The notes under the pieces were generated by a model that ran no database searches, was not told where the DNA came from, and saw nothing but the letters and a program-made list of their open reading frames with translations. 64,000 nucleotides of DNA from Strobilurus pachycystidiatus (Eukaryota; Basidiomycota; Agaricomycetes; Agaricales; Physalacriaceae). The position numbers were made by a program, and so were the translations under genes. The DNA lies in assembly GCA_019915135.1 (NCBI GenBank), contig JAHLMK010000007.1, forward strand, positions 248,001 through 312,000. The letters are read 5' to 3'. Positions 21,529 to 33,059 of this stretch are shown here, in pieces. Positions within the stretch are counted from its first letter, which is position 1, and every line of letters starts with the position of its first letter.

Positions 21529-22405
21529 TTTTGCCACACACAAAAACTATTTCCTGATAGCGTCATCGTTGCATACTATTATTATTTGGAAGAGTCGCCC
21601 CCCTTACATTATTGTATTTCTAGCCTACGTCCTTTCTTGCCAATTTTGCCGTCGCCTGGTTTACCAGGTCCTTTCGAAGCCCGCCTCCCGCCGACGCTAC
21701 GCGACAACATGCTCATTTCAAGTTGCCGTCTTGTTCGTGTTGTCTAGCGCAACATCGTCGCTCCCTGCTCACCGTGAACGACCTGCAGTGAAAAAGATAC
21801 ACATGTATGTATCATCTACTGGCCTTCAACCGTCGTTCTGAATCTTGTTCGCAGTCTTGCTGGGTATCTGTGATATGCATCTGGTCGTGCGGCGCCTGCC
21901 AAGGAGGAGATTTCAGTCTCACGAACTGATATCGAAACTCGAAGATGCAGAAACTTGCCGATGAAGAAAGTGGTCGGAGGATGTATATAGGCGTCTATCC
22001 ATGGCAGGTTTTTTCGCAGACTTCCCGGGATTCCTCGACTCAGAGTATCATTCCTAGTGTCTCAGGAGATTGTCTCCAAAACGACTTGCAGCGACGGGCG
22101 TCATCACGATGGTACCACGAGGCTTATGGCTGGCTGACGTCGCGGAAGACACAACGCGAGCTGATGCGTATTGGGCAGATACACTTACGCCAAATGTTGT
22201 AGGGCCAACGAATTGAATCCTGTGATTCAGCTCTTTTACCGCGGTCGTCTGGGCGTTCAGAAAAAATCTATCATTCCACACGTATCTCCACAGTAGCACG
22301 ACATCGAATGAGCGGGCCCGACGCAGCCTGAGACTTTTTGGCAACTGGGATCGAACGAGTGACTGTACATAGGTTTCGAAAATGTTATACACTGTCTCTG
22401 TACTC
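21529..22405. other. Intergenic, no gene recognised
   Basis: A hydrophobic open stretch at 21540-21840 has no family resemblance and no splice support. The rest is unassigned. Confidence 0.35.
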
Positions 22406-22954
22406 TCAAGTCTCTAACTCCAAGAAACGCGCCATAAACGCACTGTCCATATGCTCCAGCACCCTTCTCAACTTATTCTCTTCCAGATCCACTTCAATGA
22501 CATAGATATACTCGTTATGCCACTTGTTTCCGCGCTTCGAGACACCGTCTGATTGAGCCTAAGAACACATCAGAAAGCCCAGTTGAGCCGCGACCGACAT
22601 GCTGGCAGTTCAATCACTTACCCGAAGGATCACTACCTCTTCCTCGCCCTTGATTTCATACACCTTGTTTATCGTAAACTTATAAGTACAGTGAGATATC
22701 TGTCAGCGCATCAATCGTCTACAGCTGGCGCATACCTTCAACGTTCCTGGCTCGAACAACTTCTCAAACATCTCTTTCACTGGGCCCTGAGCGAACCCAT
22801 GCTTTGTGATGACAGGAAGCCCGACGGAAGTGGGCGCGAGTTCCATTTCGAAGTCATCCGTGCACAGTGGGGGAAATTCAGCCCAGCGCTGCTGAGAGAG
22901 CGCCTCCCCGAAAGCAAGGAAGAGTGGAAGGGCAGGATGAGTACTCGTGGACAT
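22406..22954 (-). CDS. NTF2/SnoaL-like small protein
   Basis: Three exons (22736-22954, 22622-22678, 22406-22558) give 142 aa. The length and order (N-terminal helix PLFLAFGEALSQQRW, then FPPLCTDDFEMELAPTSVG, then the strand-rich KVYEIKGEEEVVILR and NEYIYVIEVD, ending in an L-rr-VLEHMDSAF helix) fit the NTF2-like alpha+beta cone fold. This fold covers SnoaL-type cyclases, isomerases and binding proteins. No catalytic Asp/His set can be assigned by eye, so only the fold is called. A phase-0 junction rejoins every exon. Confidence 0.6.
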
Positions 22955-23854
22955 GATCGGTACGTGTAGGCAGATTGTAACTGTACCCGAGTGAGAATAT
23001 TCATCTACTCAAAGGGTAGACCATCATCCTTTATGGCTCTGGCAAAAGGAGCTGAGAGATCATGGACATGCCGTTGCTGGCCACGAGTGTGCTTAGTGAT
23101 GCATAACTCATCCTTCGGGGAGGTTTGTCACACGCCGACTTTGCGCTGACAATCTACGGCATCCATACAGTATACGCTTATACAGCGAGATTTCTACGGG
23201 ACACCTCCTTTCTGACCGACAGCTACTGTCAAGTATTGAGAGTGAATATGCCTTGCTTGTCGCCCGCTCTCGTCGTAGTTTCTAAGAAGTCCTGCAAGCG
23301 AACGGAATTGCACCCGTCCAACTTCTCTTTAACCATACCCGAAGAAAAACACCTTGAAGAGCCGCAGGTTAACATCTACACTCTCTCCGCTGTCAGAAGT
23401 CCACTCTCGCGACGAATACCAAGCACAAGTCCGAGCTTGAGTTGCTTGAAGTATGGCCTCTTGTGGGTCCAGATTATTACATAGGCTCAGCGTCTATAGG
23501 ATGAGATACGCGAATCGAGAAGGGTCCAGGTCTCATGACCAGGCTCGACTCGACTAGGATGGCACCAAGGAGGAAGAAGACAAGATACTGAGTCGGATTA
23601 GGGACGGTATAGAGGTGGACGCGGAACTGTCTCGCTGCAAGTAGTCTCTCCCGGAGATACAACGTACGTGGTGATTAATCATAACTGGAGGACAAGTGAG
23701 TACTATGTAGTACGCTGCAAGTGACTTGACTGATCATGATGAGGCGCATTCGCTGACCAGTCTCTATTCGGTGCCCACGTAACGCAGGCGGACACCAGAG
23801 AATCGTGATTGTAAAAGCTCTGTAGTAACACGACGGTAGTTGCAAAGAACAAAG
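22955..23854. other. Intergenic, no gene recognised
   Basis: Open frames at 23125-23484 and elsewhere lack any domain or splice support. The segment holds the promoter of the NTF2-like gene and the 3' flank of the MYND gene. Confidence 0.35.
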
Positions 23855-25851
23855 CTAATCGTACTTCGCATTGGCTATGACTTCCTCGAACGTCGCTTGT
23901 GTCGGATGTGGGTACTTCCTTGCCCTGATGAGCGAGGCGTTCGTCAGATGCGTATGGGGAAAATGTAGTCGGATGAAGATAAATGGTTCTTTCCCAGACC
24001 ACGCTTGGCCGACAGCTCTAGTCCATTCGTCTTTCGTCAGGTCGCTCTCCTCGAAGGCTTTGGACAAGGGAACAACGGAGACGAAGTCATCAGTCGGTCT
24101 CCCACGATAACAGAGTCGAATCACGGGTGAGTGTTCCTCGGCACCTGCGTTGGCGGCGGGCGCTAGGAAGCCGAGCGCCAAAGCGTGAAGGTTGTATTCT
24201 CCGCCCATAGGCAGACTGCCCTTATATTCTTGCAGCAGTCTTGCGATCAGGTCTTCGTGACGTGCGAGATCTTGTTCGACACGCCAATAGATAAGGTCCA
24301 TATCCGAGGGCAGTACACTTGCCAATGTGCTGGACTGGGCTGGAGGAATCTCATCAGAATCAGCGTGACGAAGAAAGCACGGAAACTTGTTTATAGCTCA
24401 CAGTCATCTTTGAACCTCTGAAAAATCTCGCATTCGTCTTTATGTCCATTTTTCCAATGCTCCTTCTGACAATGACGGGAACAGTACATTGCAGACTGAC
24501 ATCCGGAGCAAATCTTCGTAGGGCTTGGAGGAGATTGCATTGCGGACGACCTCAAGAGGCACTACAACGAGGAAGATTAAGTAGGTGTGAACCAAGCTTG
24601 ACCGTGTAGAAATGAAATACTGACCATTTTGTTGACGCATATGGAACGACGACGACCCGTTTCTTGGTAGCCCGTATACAGAGCCATCTCGTCTGAGATA
24701 CCCTGCATCAGATCAGGAAATCCCCACCTAGCCATGACCGAATCAATGGCCTTGCTGTTTTTCTTCAAGAGGCCGGCATGAATTCTTATCAGCCTCGTCA
24801 AGACTGAGCGAAAGACAAGGTAGACACGGAACTTGGAGACGAATTTTGTCATACCCTCGCCAAGTCCATCCCTGTACTGCTTCAACTGATCATCTGTGGT
24901 ACAGAACACGTCGAGCTCGGGTGCCTGAAGAAACACCGCGACGTGGATGACTGAGTGGAGTGCCCGAGCATCCAAGATTGCCCGAGCCAGATGCGGACCG
25001 TTCTCGAGACATTCCCCCAACCTGAGGAAGGCACATCGAATGGCGTTGGTGGTCGCTACGACGGAGGGTTGGGAGGTGAGATTGACTTCGCGCAGAAGAC
25101 GCCGGATGCCGTGGGTCATCCATCCGATATAAGATGGGCGGGAGCAGAGTCTGTATTCACAGGTTGCGACCTGGACACCTATCCTGTCCTGCACGCACAG
25201 AGTCGTGGACAGATCAGTCGGGTCCAGCTCCTTCTGCGTCACAGCAATAACAAAGGATTTCATGAGAGCATCACAGATAGGAATCCGGCCTGCTGTCTCC
25301 AGTATGATTTCGACCACGCGACTATCGATTTCGCCCCGGTTGTCACCTAGTTCTGAAGGCGTAATGAAAGGATACAAGGCTGCGAGAGCGCTGCGGCATT
25401 CCGGGAGGTTCAGATGACACAAGCGTAAGCATGCTTTGACCAAAGAGGGAACGAGGTCGGGGCATGCGGTGACAAGTGCGTCGCGCGACGGGGGGTCACG
25501 CGCGAAAGAGTACGTCGCCCATCGTACCTCCTCCAGTATGTGCGGATTGCAGAAAGGTGGTGCGACGCCGTCTTCGATGGCGTCAAGAAGGCCAGTCGTT
25601 GCCAAAAGCATAATCAGCCATTTTCCAATCAATGGGCAAAGGAGAGGCATGCTACGGCCCAGTCTCGAGTCCAGAGACATGTCATCGCATCCGAACCCAA
25701 CCATCTGGAGTGCAGAGCGAGCATTAGCAGCCACGGGACTATCGAACCACTCTGGAAGGGTGGTATCGAGGTTTTCGATGTTTTGCGCAGACAGATGGCG
25801 TTGTATGACCGAGATGACGTCAAACGCCCTTATGGTGCGTTGCTCGACCAT
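23855..25851 (-). CDS. MYND zinc-finger protein
   Basis: Exons 24625-25851, 24402-24561 and 23855-24339 give 623 aa. The first 400 residues are helical and repeat-like (PDLVPSLVKACLRL, TTNAIRCAFLRLGECL), as in Agaricomycete MYND proteins. The MYND finger spans the first junction: Cys405 and Cys410 (the C-x4-C form), Cys427, Cys430, Cys436, Cys440, His449 and Cys453, in KICSGCQSAMYCSRHCQKEH. The C-terminal 160 residues (MDLIYWRVEQDLARHEDLIA, IRLCYRGRPTDDFVSVVPL) are unassigned. MYND fingers usually bind proline-rich partners; none is known here. A GTG occurs in the same frame just upstream, but ATG 25851 is the first in-frame ATG. This family is strongly expanded in mushroom genomes. Confidence 0.85.
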
Positions 25852-26532
25852 TTGCTCTAGTTCCACTGTCGCCGGTCGAGACCCTCTAAGAGAAGCGGAC
25901 TAATTCATGTTTGCTTAGAATATGGCTGGTGAGACAATTCCTCTCGAAATACCTTCAAGCCTCCGATTCTTCTCGCTCCATCTGATCGTAACATCGCCAA
26001 GACGTGGATGTAAAAGAGAAAGAACGAATTTGCCTGTTTCGGCATAATATTTCCACGCCACAGGTGCTCACTGGCTAAGATTGTCGGATGGTGGGCGTAC
26101 TGTAGGATGACGCCTGGAAGTTCATTCTGTCAAGAACCACCGTCTCCGAGTCCGAAGTTTTTACGGAGATGCGCCAGTGAATCTGGAAAGCCACGAAATT
26201 ATCACCGCATACGTACAAGAACAGCGAATATCAGGCCTGTTATCTCATGAGTGGCCGAGAAAGTGTGGCTTGGGAGGCTGGAGCCCCAAGCGGCGCAACA
26301 CGGTGGCAACACCCTACGCCACGCGACACCTTGGGAATTGGCTGACACTTTCATCAGCCTACAGTTCAAAGGAGGTCATGAAAAACACATCACATTCAAC
26401 CAACATTCAACAGCTACATATATATATCGTAGACTACTGTGGCGGACAAAACCCAATTTGCCTTATCCCCAACACCGCCAACCGGAGGCGCCAGATAGAC
26501 AGCGACAAAAAAGAAGAAACACAAGTGTGTTC
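25852..26532. other. Intergenic, no gene recognised
   Basis: Promoter side of the MYND gene and 3' side of the U2 gene. Open frames here are short and lack domain support. Confidence 0.4.
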
Positions 26533-26722
26533 CCCCGACGACACAGGCCAGTACTGCAATAGCAAGGTCATCGCGTCCCCGTGTTGCAAGCAGAGCACGA
26601 AGAACAAGGGCGGCAAAAATTAGATAACCAGATACGGGAGGCGGTGCCTCCGTAATAGTGGTTAAACTATTAAGAACAGATACTACACTTGATCTAAGCC
26701 AAAAGGCCAGAGTGGTAAAGAT
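26533..26722 (-). ncRNA. U2 spliceosomal snRNA
   Basis: Component of the U2 snRNP, which pairs with the intron branch site. The minus strand starts at about 26722 with ATCTTTACC and contains the near-invariant GGCTTAGATCAAGTGTAGTA block. The branch-site pairing GTAGTA is at 26681-26686. It is followed by TCTGTTCTTAATAGTTTAAC (the stem IIa region), an Sm site AATTTTTG at 26614-26621 and the stem-loop IV loop TATTGCAGTA at 26552-26561. The 5' end is well placed; the 3' end is estimated from closure of stem IV, giving about 190 nt, close to the length in animals. The gene lies on its own between protein genes. Open reading frames crossing it should be ignored. Confidence 0.93.
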
Positions 26723-27158
26723 TGCAGGAAGTCGGGTGAGCGGTTTTGTACTGCCGAGGTGGGTGCGCACGGACCAGTGATGGCGCGCACGGACCTTACT
26801 GCGGTCTTTTGCCCAAACATAGAGCCATTTTGGAGCCATTCGTATTGAAGTTGTGATGCAGTATCACCTATCGAAGCACGACATGCCCCTAAACAAATTC
26901 ACACCACATTACTCGAATTAAGACAGATCTCATTGGCGCTAGTCCCCCAATGTTCACATCCTATCCTATCCTAAAAAGTAAAAAAAGTAAAAGTACAAGT
27001 ACATACAGCCGATATGGTTACAGAAATGCCCGTGTGAGTATGCGAAAGCAGCTATCAGAAACAGTGAAATAAATACCGCATGGAGACGAACAAATATGCG
27101 AAATGGTGGTACACCGTCGAGGATGTGACACTCAATGACACACCCAACGATGGTAGAC
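26723..27158. promoter_or_regulatory. U2 upstream region
   Basis: It contains the U2 promoter on the minus strand. Immediately upstream is a tandem pair of ggtccgtgcgc sequences (about 26760-26800), which might be an snRNA promoter element by inference. The rest is AT-rich and without genes. Confidence 0.35.
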
Positions 27159-28979
27159 CTACGCCCATCCATCATCAAACCACCACCTCTTCTCCGCCCC
27201 ACTGATACCCCACTCTGCCACACTCTCCGTTGTGGCAGCATATAACCAACCGCCGGTCGGGTCGAAACAGACCCCAGCAATGTCCAGTCCCTCGTCCGCA
27301 GAAGATTGCGTCCTTGGCGGCGGCGGCGAATAATGATACTGCGAACCAAGGTGCACAGATGGTGATGGTGAAGACGACCGCGAGGGTGCATGCGACGAGA
27401 CACAGTCTAGTTCGTCCACATCTTCCGCGCTGGTGCTATAGAACCGCTGTCGGGCCCGAAGTCCGTGCCCGGCCAATAACACCTGTACATCGTTCTCCAC
27501 GTCTCGGTCCCCCATGGGAGGGATGACGACAAGATCCGCATCGTCGTCCTCGCGTGATGGGATTCGGAACGTGTCTTCAAGCGCCATGAACATGTACGAG
27601 GAAGGTGTTGGTGGATCTTCGCGTAAAGGTAACGATGGACGTGATGTTGATTGCGGGGCCGGCGGCGGAGGCGGGGGTGTCGGAGCATGCGGGACATGAA
27701 CGACCTCCTCTGTCTCGAAGGTCCGCGCATCAATGACATGCAAGAGCGAGGTGTGCTGAACGAGGATCAAACACGCGTTACGGAGATACACGGTAATCAT
27801 ACCTCTGTGAACGTCATGATTTCCTTGCCCATGCCATTTCGGCCGCCATGGTTGAACTTGACGTTGCGGACGCTCCAGCCCGGCGCTTTGCAGTTGCCTC
27901 GCGTCCACTCCCACGGATCGTCTGTGAGCCAGCCAGTGGCACCTCCGTTTCCCAGAGGGACACGGGATTTGTCAGTCTGGAACGTCTTCAATGGCTTCGT
28001 GCTCCGGACATCCCACACGGCGACTACCCCTTCTTGTGAGGCCACCGCGTATTTGATACCATCGGACGAAAAGCAGGTTGAGAACGACGCCACGAGCGCG
28101 GTTGAGGCATAAGGCAGGACTGACACATCTGGCGGAGGAAGTGATAAGGTGGCTATGGGCGTGATGTTGATGCGTGATCCGCCAGTGAGTCGATGCAGGA
28201 ATACTTTCGATGAGTCGCCGACAGATAGCAGTGTTCGTCCATCCGGCGATATCGAAGCTATGAAATAGGTAAGTAGATGGTAACGAGTGGGACAGTGTGG
28301 CGCACAGTGATTGATAGGCACTCCGAGCCGTACACAGCCAGACTCGGGTAGGGAGGAGAAGTGTTCGTTGCGCACGGGAATATCGAAGAACCTGACGGTG
28401 CCATCGTTGTTGCTGACCGCCAACCGCGGCTCGACGCTGCTCTGATGCGACGAAGTCATGCTAAGTGAGGTGAGCAGAAGAGAGTTGTTGATGGATCCGT
28501 GAATATGGTCGTCAAAATGCCATCGCAACTGGGCGCGGCGGTGGCGCGATGAGGATGGCGAATAGCATGATAGATGTATCTCCGCCTCCTGTCCGCCGGC
28601 AGCCAAGAGCGTGTCGTCTGTGCCCGGAATGGCCATCGACGTGAGCGTGTTCGGACTGAACGGCAGATCGACTAGCTTGCGCGGCGCCTGGGAAATGGGG
28701 CCACATTGAGCATTCCGCCTCCGAGTCGGACGCCGAAATTCGGTGCTCACCGTGTCGGGAATGGTAAGATTCTGCTCCATGAGCGCATTACTCTTGACGT
28801 AGTTGACAACGCCGCGTTCTCGCGGGCATACGATAAGGTCGCGTAGCTGGCTGGCAGCGTGCAGATGAGCGGCTGTCGGGATGGAGGGCGTGGAGCACTC
28901 ACACATGGCCGATGTGGACGTCCGCCGACGCGACGGCGGTCGGCGTCGACGAGCTCAGCAGCGGCATTCCTATCGCCAT
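27159..28979 (-). CDS. WD40-type protein with DUF2415 domain
   Basis: Five exons fit in frame: 28903-28979, 28751-28850, 28306-28687, 27803-28257 and 27159-27755, giving 536 aa. The body reads as a beta-propeller: LAVSNNDGTVRFFDIP, SISPDGRTLLSVGDSSKVFL, GIKYAVASQEGVVAVWDVR. The DUF2415 motif HTSLLHVIDARTFE lies at residues 339-352, directly after the last main junction. A Pro-rich and acidic insert follows (PTPPPPPPAP, EDDDADLVVIP), then a last blade, GVCFDPTGGWLYAATTESV. The N-terminal VQLRDLIVCPRERGVVNYV block is conserved in the family. The spliced exon 1 start (MAIGMPLL) was chosen because a consensus gtgagt donor joins it in frame. Proteins of this type are conserved in fungi, with no firm function known to me. 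Confidence 0.8.
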
Positions 28980-30472
28980 CGTCGCGCTGCGTCGTGGTGA
29001 TGGTGATGGGAAGAAGGCAGAGAGGGGTGTGGAAGCACCGCACGCACCGACGACCGATCATTGCCTAAAACGACCGAACTCCCACGCCATGCGTCATTGC
29101 TGACTTGTCGCCCCCATGTTCACTGCATGTTCAGCAGCATCAGGCAGTTGTTTGTGATGCCTGCTCGCCTCGTTTACTTGCTAGTCTATTGCCGCAGCTC
29201 TGCAATTGCGGACGGAGCTTTCACGTGCTTATTTTCGAGCCAAGGTCGCAGTGACGTCTCACCACACTTTACCTGGGCATCTTCGTGGAATGACTGTGTC
29301 TCGTGCTCTGTTTCCTCAGCCTGCAGCAAGATGTCTTCTCGTGGCCTTCCTGAACCTGGCACTCCCTTTTAAGTGTAGATTTCAAGCACTTCAGCGACTT
29401 CGACTGGGGCCGAATACCTTTGGAAGCTTTGTGCTTAAATTTCAATTGCTATCGTCGATCCGGCATCACCGTATCATTGCCCGCAAGATGAAACTCGATG
29501 CCAACGGCTGTCTTGGTGGCGTGAAGATCCGCTAAACAAGTGCCATTAAGATGGACTCTACTTGACAGTAGTACCCGAGCATGTCGCGTTCCAGACGCGA
29601 TTGTGTGCTGGACCATTCTGCCTCTGCCATAATCTCACTGATACTTACTCAGGCTCCGTGGCCTGACATATTCGGAATTGAGGCTGGAGCCATATACTCA
29701 ACCCGATTCTTTCTTGCCTGCTCAAAGACTCGTGAATCATCGGTTACGATTCGATGGATGTAGAAACCTGCAGCTGGTCGGCACAGGGCTGGCACGACAA
29801 CCAAACGTCCCTGACTTCCGCTAACAGCAACTTTTGATCTGTCGAGATGAATCATGGACACACGAACGTCAATTCTGGATTTCCGAAGAGCCATATATAC
29901 TTGGTCATCCCTACGGACGAGACGTCTCGCGACTTCGCGAAGGTGATGGACGAAGCGACGAGGGTCTATGAATCTTGCGGCCGACCTAGAAGCTCAAAGG
30001 AAACCTCTACCAGTACTACCTACTAGACTGTCGCGCAGGAGATGTCATCAGACTTACTGCAAGTTCAACACGAACACTCATGGGCACGAAAGATAGTCAC
30101 TATGATACGTCTTCAGAGAAGGCCTCCCGCACGCTGACGGCCAGGAATGAAGCCACTGCAAGTACGAAGAGCTTTTGAAAGAAGAAAGAGCGTTCATGAA
30201 CGTTAACCATTGGAGATTCCTCCAATCTCCTGCCTATATCGGAGCGGGCTGTGCTCTTCTCTTGTGATGTCAGGCTCGGGTGATCATCGGGCTGTTCTCT
30301 TTCCTTTGCAGTGTTTGCACGTAATAGTGGGTCGGCTTCGGGACAAGGGTCGCGTCTTTGTCTTGTCAAGGCTATAAAAACCCGGGATGGACTGCCAGAA
30401 AGAACATTGAGTCTACTGTCTCACTGCCTCACAAAATATTTTTGAACACATCCGACATCTCTCAATACAAAC
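28980..30472. other. Intergenic; TATA box near the right end
   Basis: About 1.5 k without a recognised gene. A minus-strand frame at 29649-29894 reads smoothly but has no family match or splice context. A TATAAAAA at 30373-30380 lies 93 bp before the next start codon and probably serves that gene. Confidence 0.4.
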
Positions 30473-32455
30473 ATGTCAGTCCAGCATGTGGGAGCATTCC
30501 AAAACAACCGCTCACGCGAATGAGATAGGCCCGCCACACGGTCAACCAAACAGACTCGGAGCGCCACAAGACCTGCGCCTTCATCACCAAAACAGGCACA
30601 TGCCGTGGCCCAAACGACATCACCAGCTCGTCGTAAGCCACGCACATCACTGCGCTTTGCCAGGCTCACGTTATGGGTTCAAGAGTTTCAATGGAAAGAC
30701 ATTGTCGAAACGTTCCTCCGAGATGCGCCACACGTACAAAATCGAAGCGGATTCCACCTTCTAGCGCCCGATCTCATACCCGTTCCGTCAAAGACAGTCT
30801 CGCCCCCAAACTCTCCTTATGCATGCTTCGCCCGAATCAATGGAGTGTCTGCGGACGTTTACCTCACATCAATTGGATTGAAGAACCAGAGGGTTAGTGT
30901 CAGCGCTAAGACGTTCAAGACGGCCGTCTGGAATCGTATCAGCAAGGACGAGCATGTACTGCGGTCTTGGACTCAATACTTCGAGGACTGTGTCTATGCG
31001 CTTTGGATGGCAAACGAGAGACCCGCGGAGAATGAATACAAATCGTCGAAGGTGAAAGCCTTGATGACGCGATTTCAGCGTGAAATGGATGACGCGACGA
31101 GAGAAAAGGTGGGTTGATCCGCTTGATTGAAAGGGACGAATGATTGAGTACGACAACTATAGTACTGCGAGAGCGTTCAAGAATCCTCCAGCTTTACAAC
31201 AAGCTCACCGACGAGGGTATTGAGCTCTTCAATCCCTTCATCAACGAATACGTTCGTAGAGGACACTCCAGACTCACTTCCGTCTGCTGCATGTCCACCA
31301 ACGCCATATCTTCAGGACTCTCCTTCAAGCCCGCCGCGAAACAAGGAAGACGATGCAAGTGGGGGACAACCCTTCTACTGGCAGGATCCGAATTTCCCAA
31401 GACTGCCAACTTCCACGTCAGCTTCTCAGCTCTCCCAAGACTGCGACTGGTCGACCAATCCTTCAAGCTCGCCACCATATACTCCAGTGGATAATCCCTT
31501 CGACGAATGTGAGAGGAGGGATACTTGTCTTGACACACTGTACTCGCCATGGGAATATAGCTCTGCCGAGGGCTCGATGTGCTCATCGCCCTCTGGATAT
31601 CCACCACAAGACTGGAGCTACGCCGAATCGTCACCCTGGAGTCCTATGTCTTCGACCACTGCTATTGGATCCGATTATGGCTCACCGCCTTGGAGTCCGA
31701 CAGCTCCAGCGCTCGCACAGAATTGGGATGATAAATCCCCGCGACTCTGGAGTCCGACATCTTCAGCCACCGCCTTCAGTTCGCCAGAGTCGTGGAGTCC
31801 CGCTCTGCCAACGTCCGAGTCAGCACACAGTTCCCTAGAATCGTGGATAGACTCTACCTCCAAGTCAGCGCTCTGGAGCCCAATTTTTTCGCCCTCTCAA
31901 GACTTGGATCTTGGGTCACCAGAAGCGATAATAGAATCGCTGAAGAATGACTTCGACACTGTGCCTGACTATGGTCCTACGTCGTCGACCACTGCCGTTG
32001 GATCAGATTATGGATCATCGCCTTGGAGTCCGACAGTTGCAGCGCTTCCACAAGACTGGGATGATAAATCCCCGCGAATCTGGTGTCCGACATCTTCAGC
32101 GACCACCTTCAGTTCACCAGAGTCATGGAGTCCGGCTCTGTCAACGTCCGAGTCAGACCACTGTTCTGTAGCGACGTGGACGGCCTCGACCTCCAGGTCA
32201 GCGCTTTGGAGCCCGATTTTCCCGCCCGATCGAAACTTGGATCTTGAGTCACCAGAGGCGATAATAGAATCGCTGAAGAATGACTTCGGCACTATTGACT
32301 ATGGTGAGCTAGAATACGCGGCGCAAGGCCCAGACGTGGATTCGACAATTAGTCTATCACACCACGTAGACAATCCAACTCGGGCTCCCGAGTTGGACTG
32401 CCTACAAGGCAGATTTTCCTACGAATGGGGAAACCTGAAAAATTTCGATAGTTAG
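30473..32455 (+). CDS. Unknown protein with W-S-P-rich repeat tail
   Basis: The two main exons are firm. One ends at 31108 and carries a compact domain (RFARLTLWVQEFQWKDIVET, AKTFKTAVWNRISKDEHVLR, YFEDCVYALWMANERPAENE). The other is 31163-32455 (430 aa), a Ser/Pro/Trp/Asp-rich tail full of W-S-P motifs. The 5' end is unresolved: an ATG at 30473 followed by an intron ending at the aaccaaacag acceptor (30553) would work, but the donor is unclear. The compact domain might be a degenerate HMG-box-like fold (aromatic plus a long basic/acidic helix), and that is weak. The tail contains a 333-bp in-frame tandem duplication. An acidic, aromatic, disordered tail resembles an activation domain, so a regulator is one possibility. 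No homologous family was recognised. Confidence 0.6.
31649..32290 (+). repeat. 333-bp in-frame tandem duplication within the W-S-P protein
   Basis: Unit 1 starts at 31649 (tcttcgaccactgctattgg) and unit 2 at 31982 (tcgtcgaccactgccgttgg). The offset is 333 nt, or 111 codons. Shared protein blocks include WDDKSPR, SSPESWSPAL, SALWSPIF and SPEAIIESLKNDF. The copies differ at scattered positions with no frame breaks. Confidence 0.85.
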
Positions 32456-33059
32456 ATGGAGAACGCGACACTCATGTTGGACTACGTCTGATCCATAGGG
32501 CATTCGGTGTAACAGAAAGGGTCGAGACGTTTTAGAGTAAAAGCGACTAGTAGACCGCATGTAACGATTAGCTCGTGCTGGCGTAGGAGTCGTCCAAGAT
32601 CAATGAAAATGTTGGTGTTGACCAAGCGAATGACTCACATGTCCCGTAAGCAGCATACCACCATGCCAGCTCGACCGTTGGACTAACGCCATCAAGACGA
32701 GGAATGAGCTGCTCATGATGCCATGAGGGGAAACCGGTGACCACGTTCAAGGTGACGAGATGGGGGACAAGGGAGCCTCAGGCTCAAAGCCGAGCAGCGT
32801 GATACGACCAGATAGGACGCGTGAGACAGTAAGCCAACAAACAAATTAGAACCCCTCAATGTTGCAACGTGCGAGTCCAAAGGTTCAGTCAGACGAACAG
32901 ATGGCGGGCAGATAGCGATGAGGAGAAGAAAATGGAATGGGAAGGGTGGTGTGGGAAAATGACACGATATTGCACTGACCCTAACCCCGAGTCAGCTGTC
33001 GTGTCCCTTATGCATCCACCACCATCATCCCCACAACTCATCTCCCATCCCCACCGACG
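32456..33059. other. Intergenic, nothing seen
   Basis: The 3' flank of the W-S-P gene and the promoter of the adenylyltransferase gene. No gene recognised. Confidence 0.4.

Noticed and set aside
22320..22370. gggatcgaacgagtgac as a tRNA T-arm on the minus strand
   Set aside because: The T-arm and acceptor pairing do not form, and no anticodon arm is found at the right distance.
26414..26839. A 141-codon minus-strand frame
   Set aside because: It overlaps the whole U2 snRNA, whose conserved blocks explain the sequence; the frame is accidental.
31163..32455. The W-S-P repeat tail as a pol II C-terminal-type heptad array
   Set aside because: The period is 111 residues, not seven, and no YSPTSPS-like unit is present.
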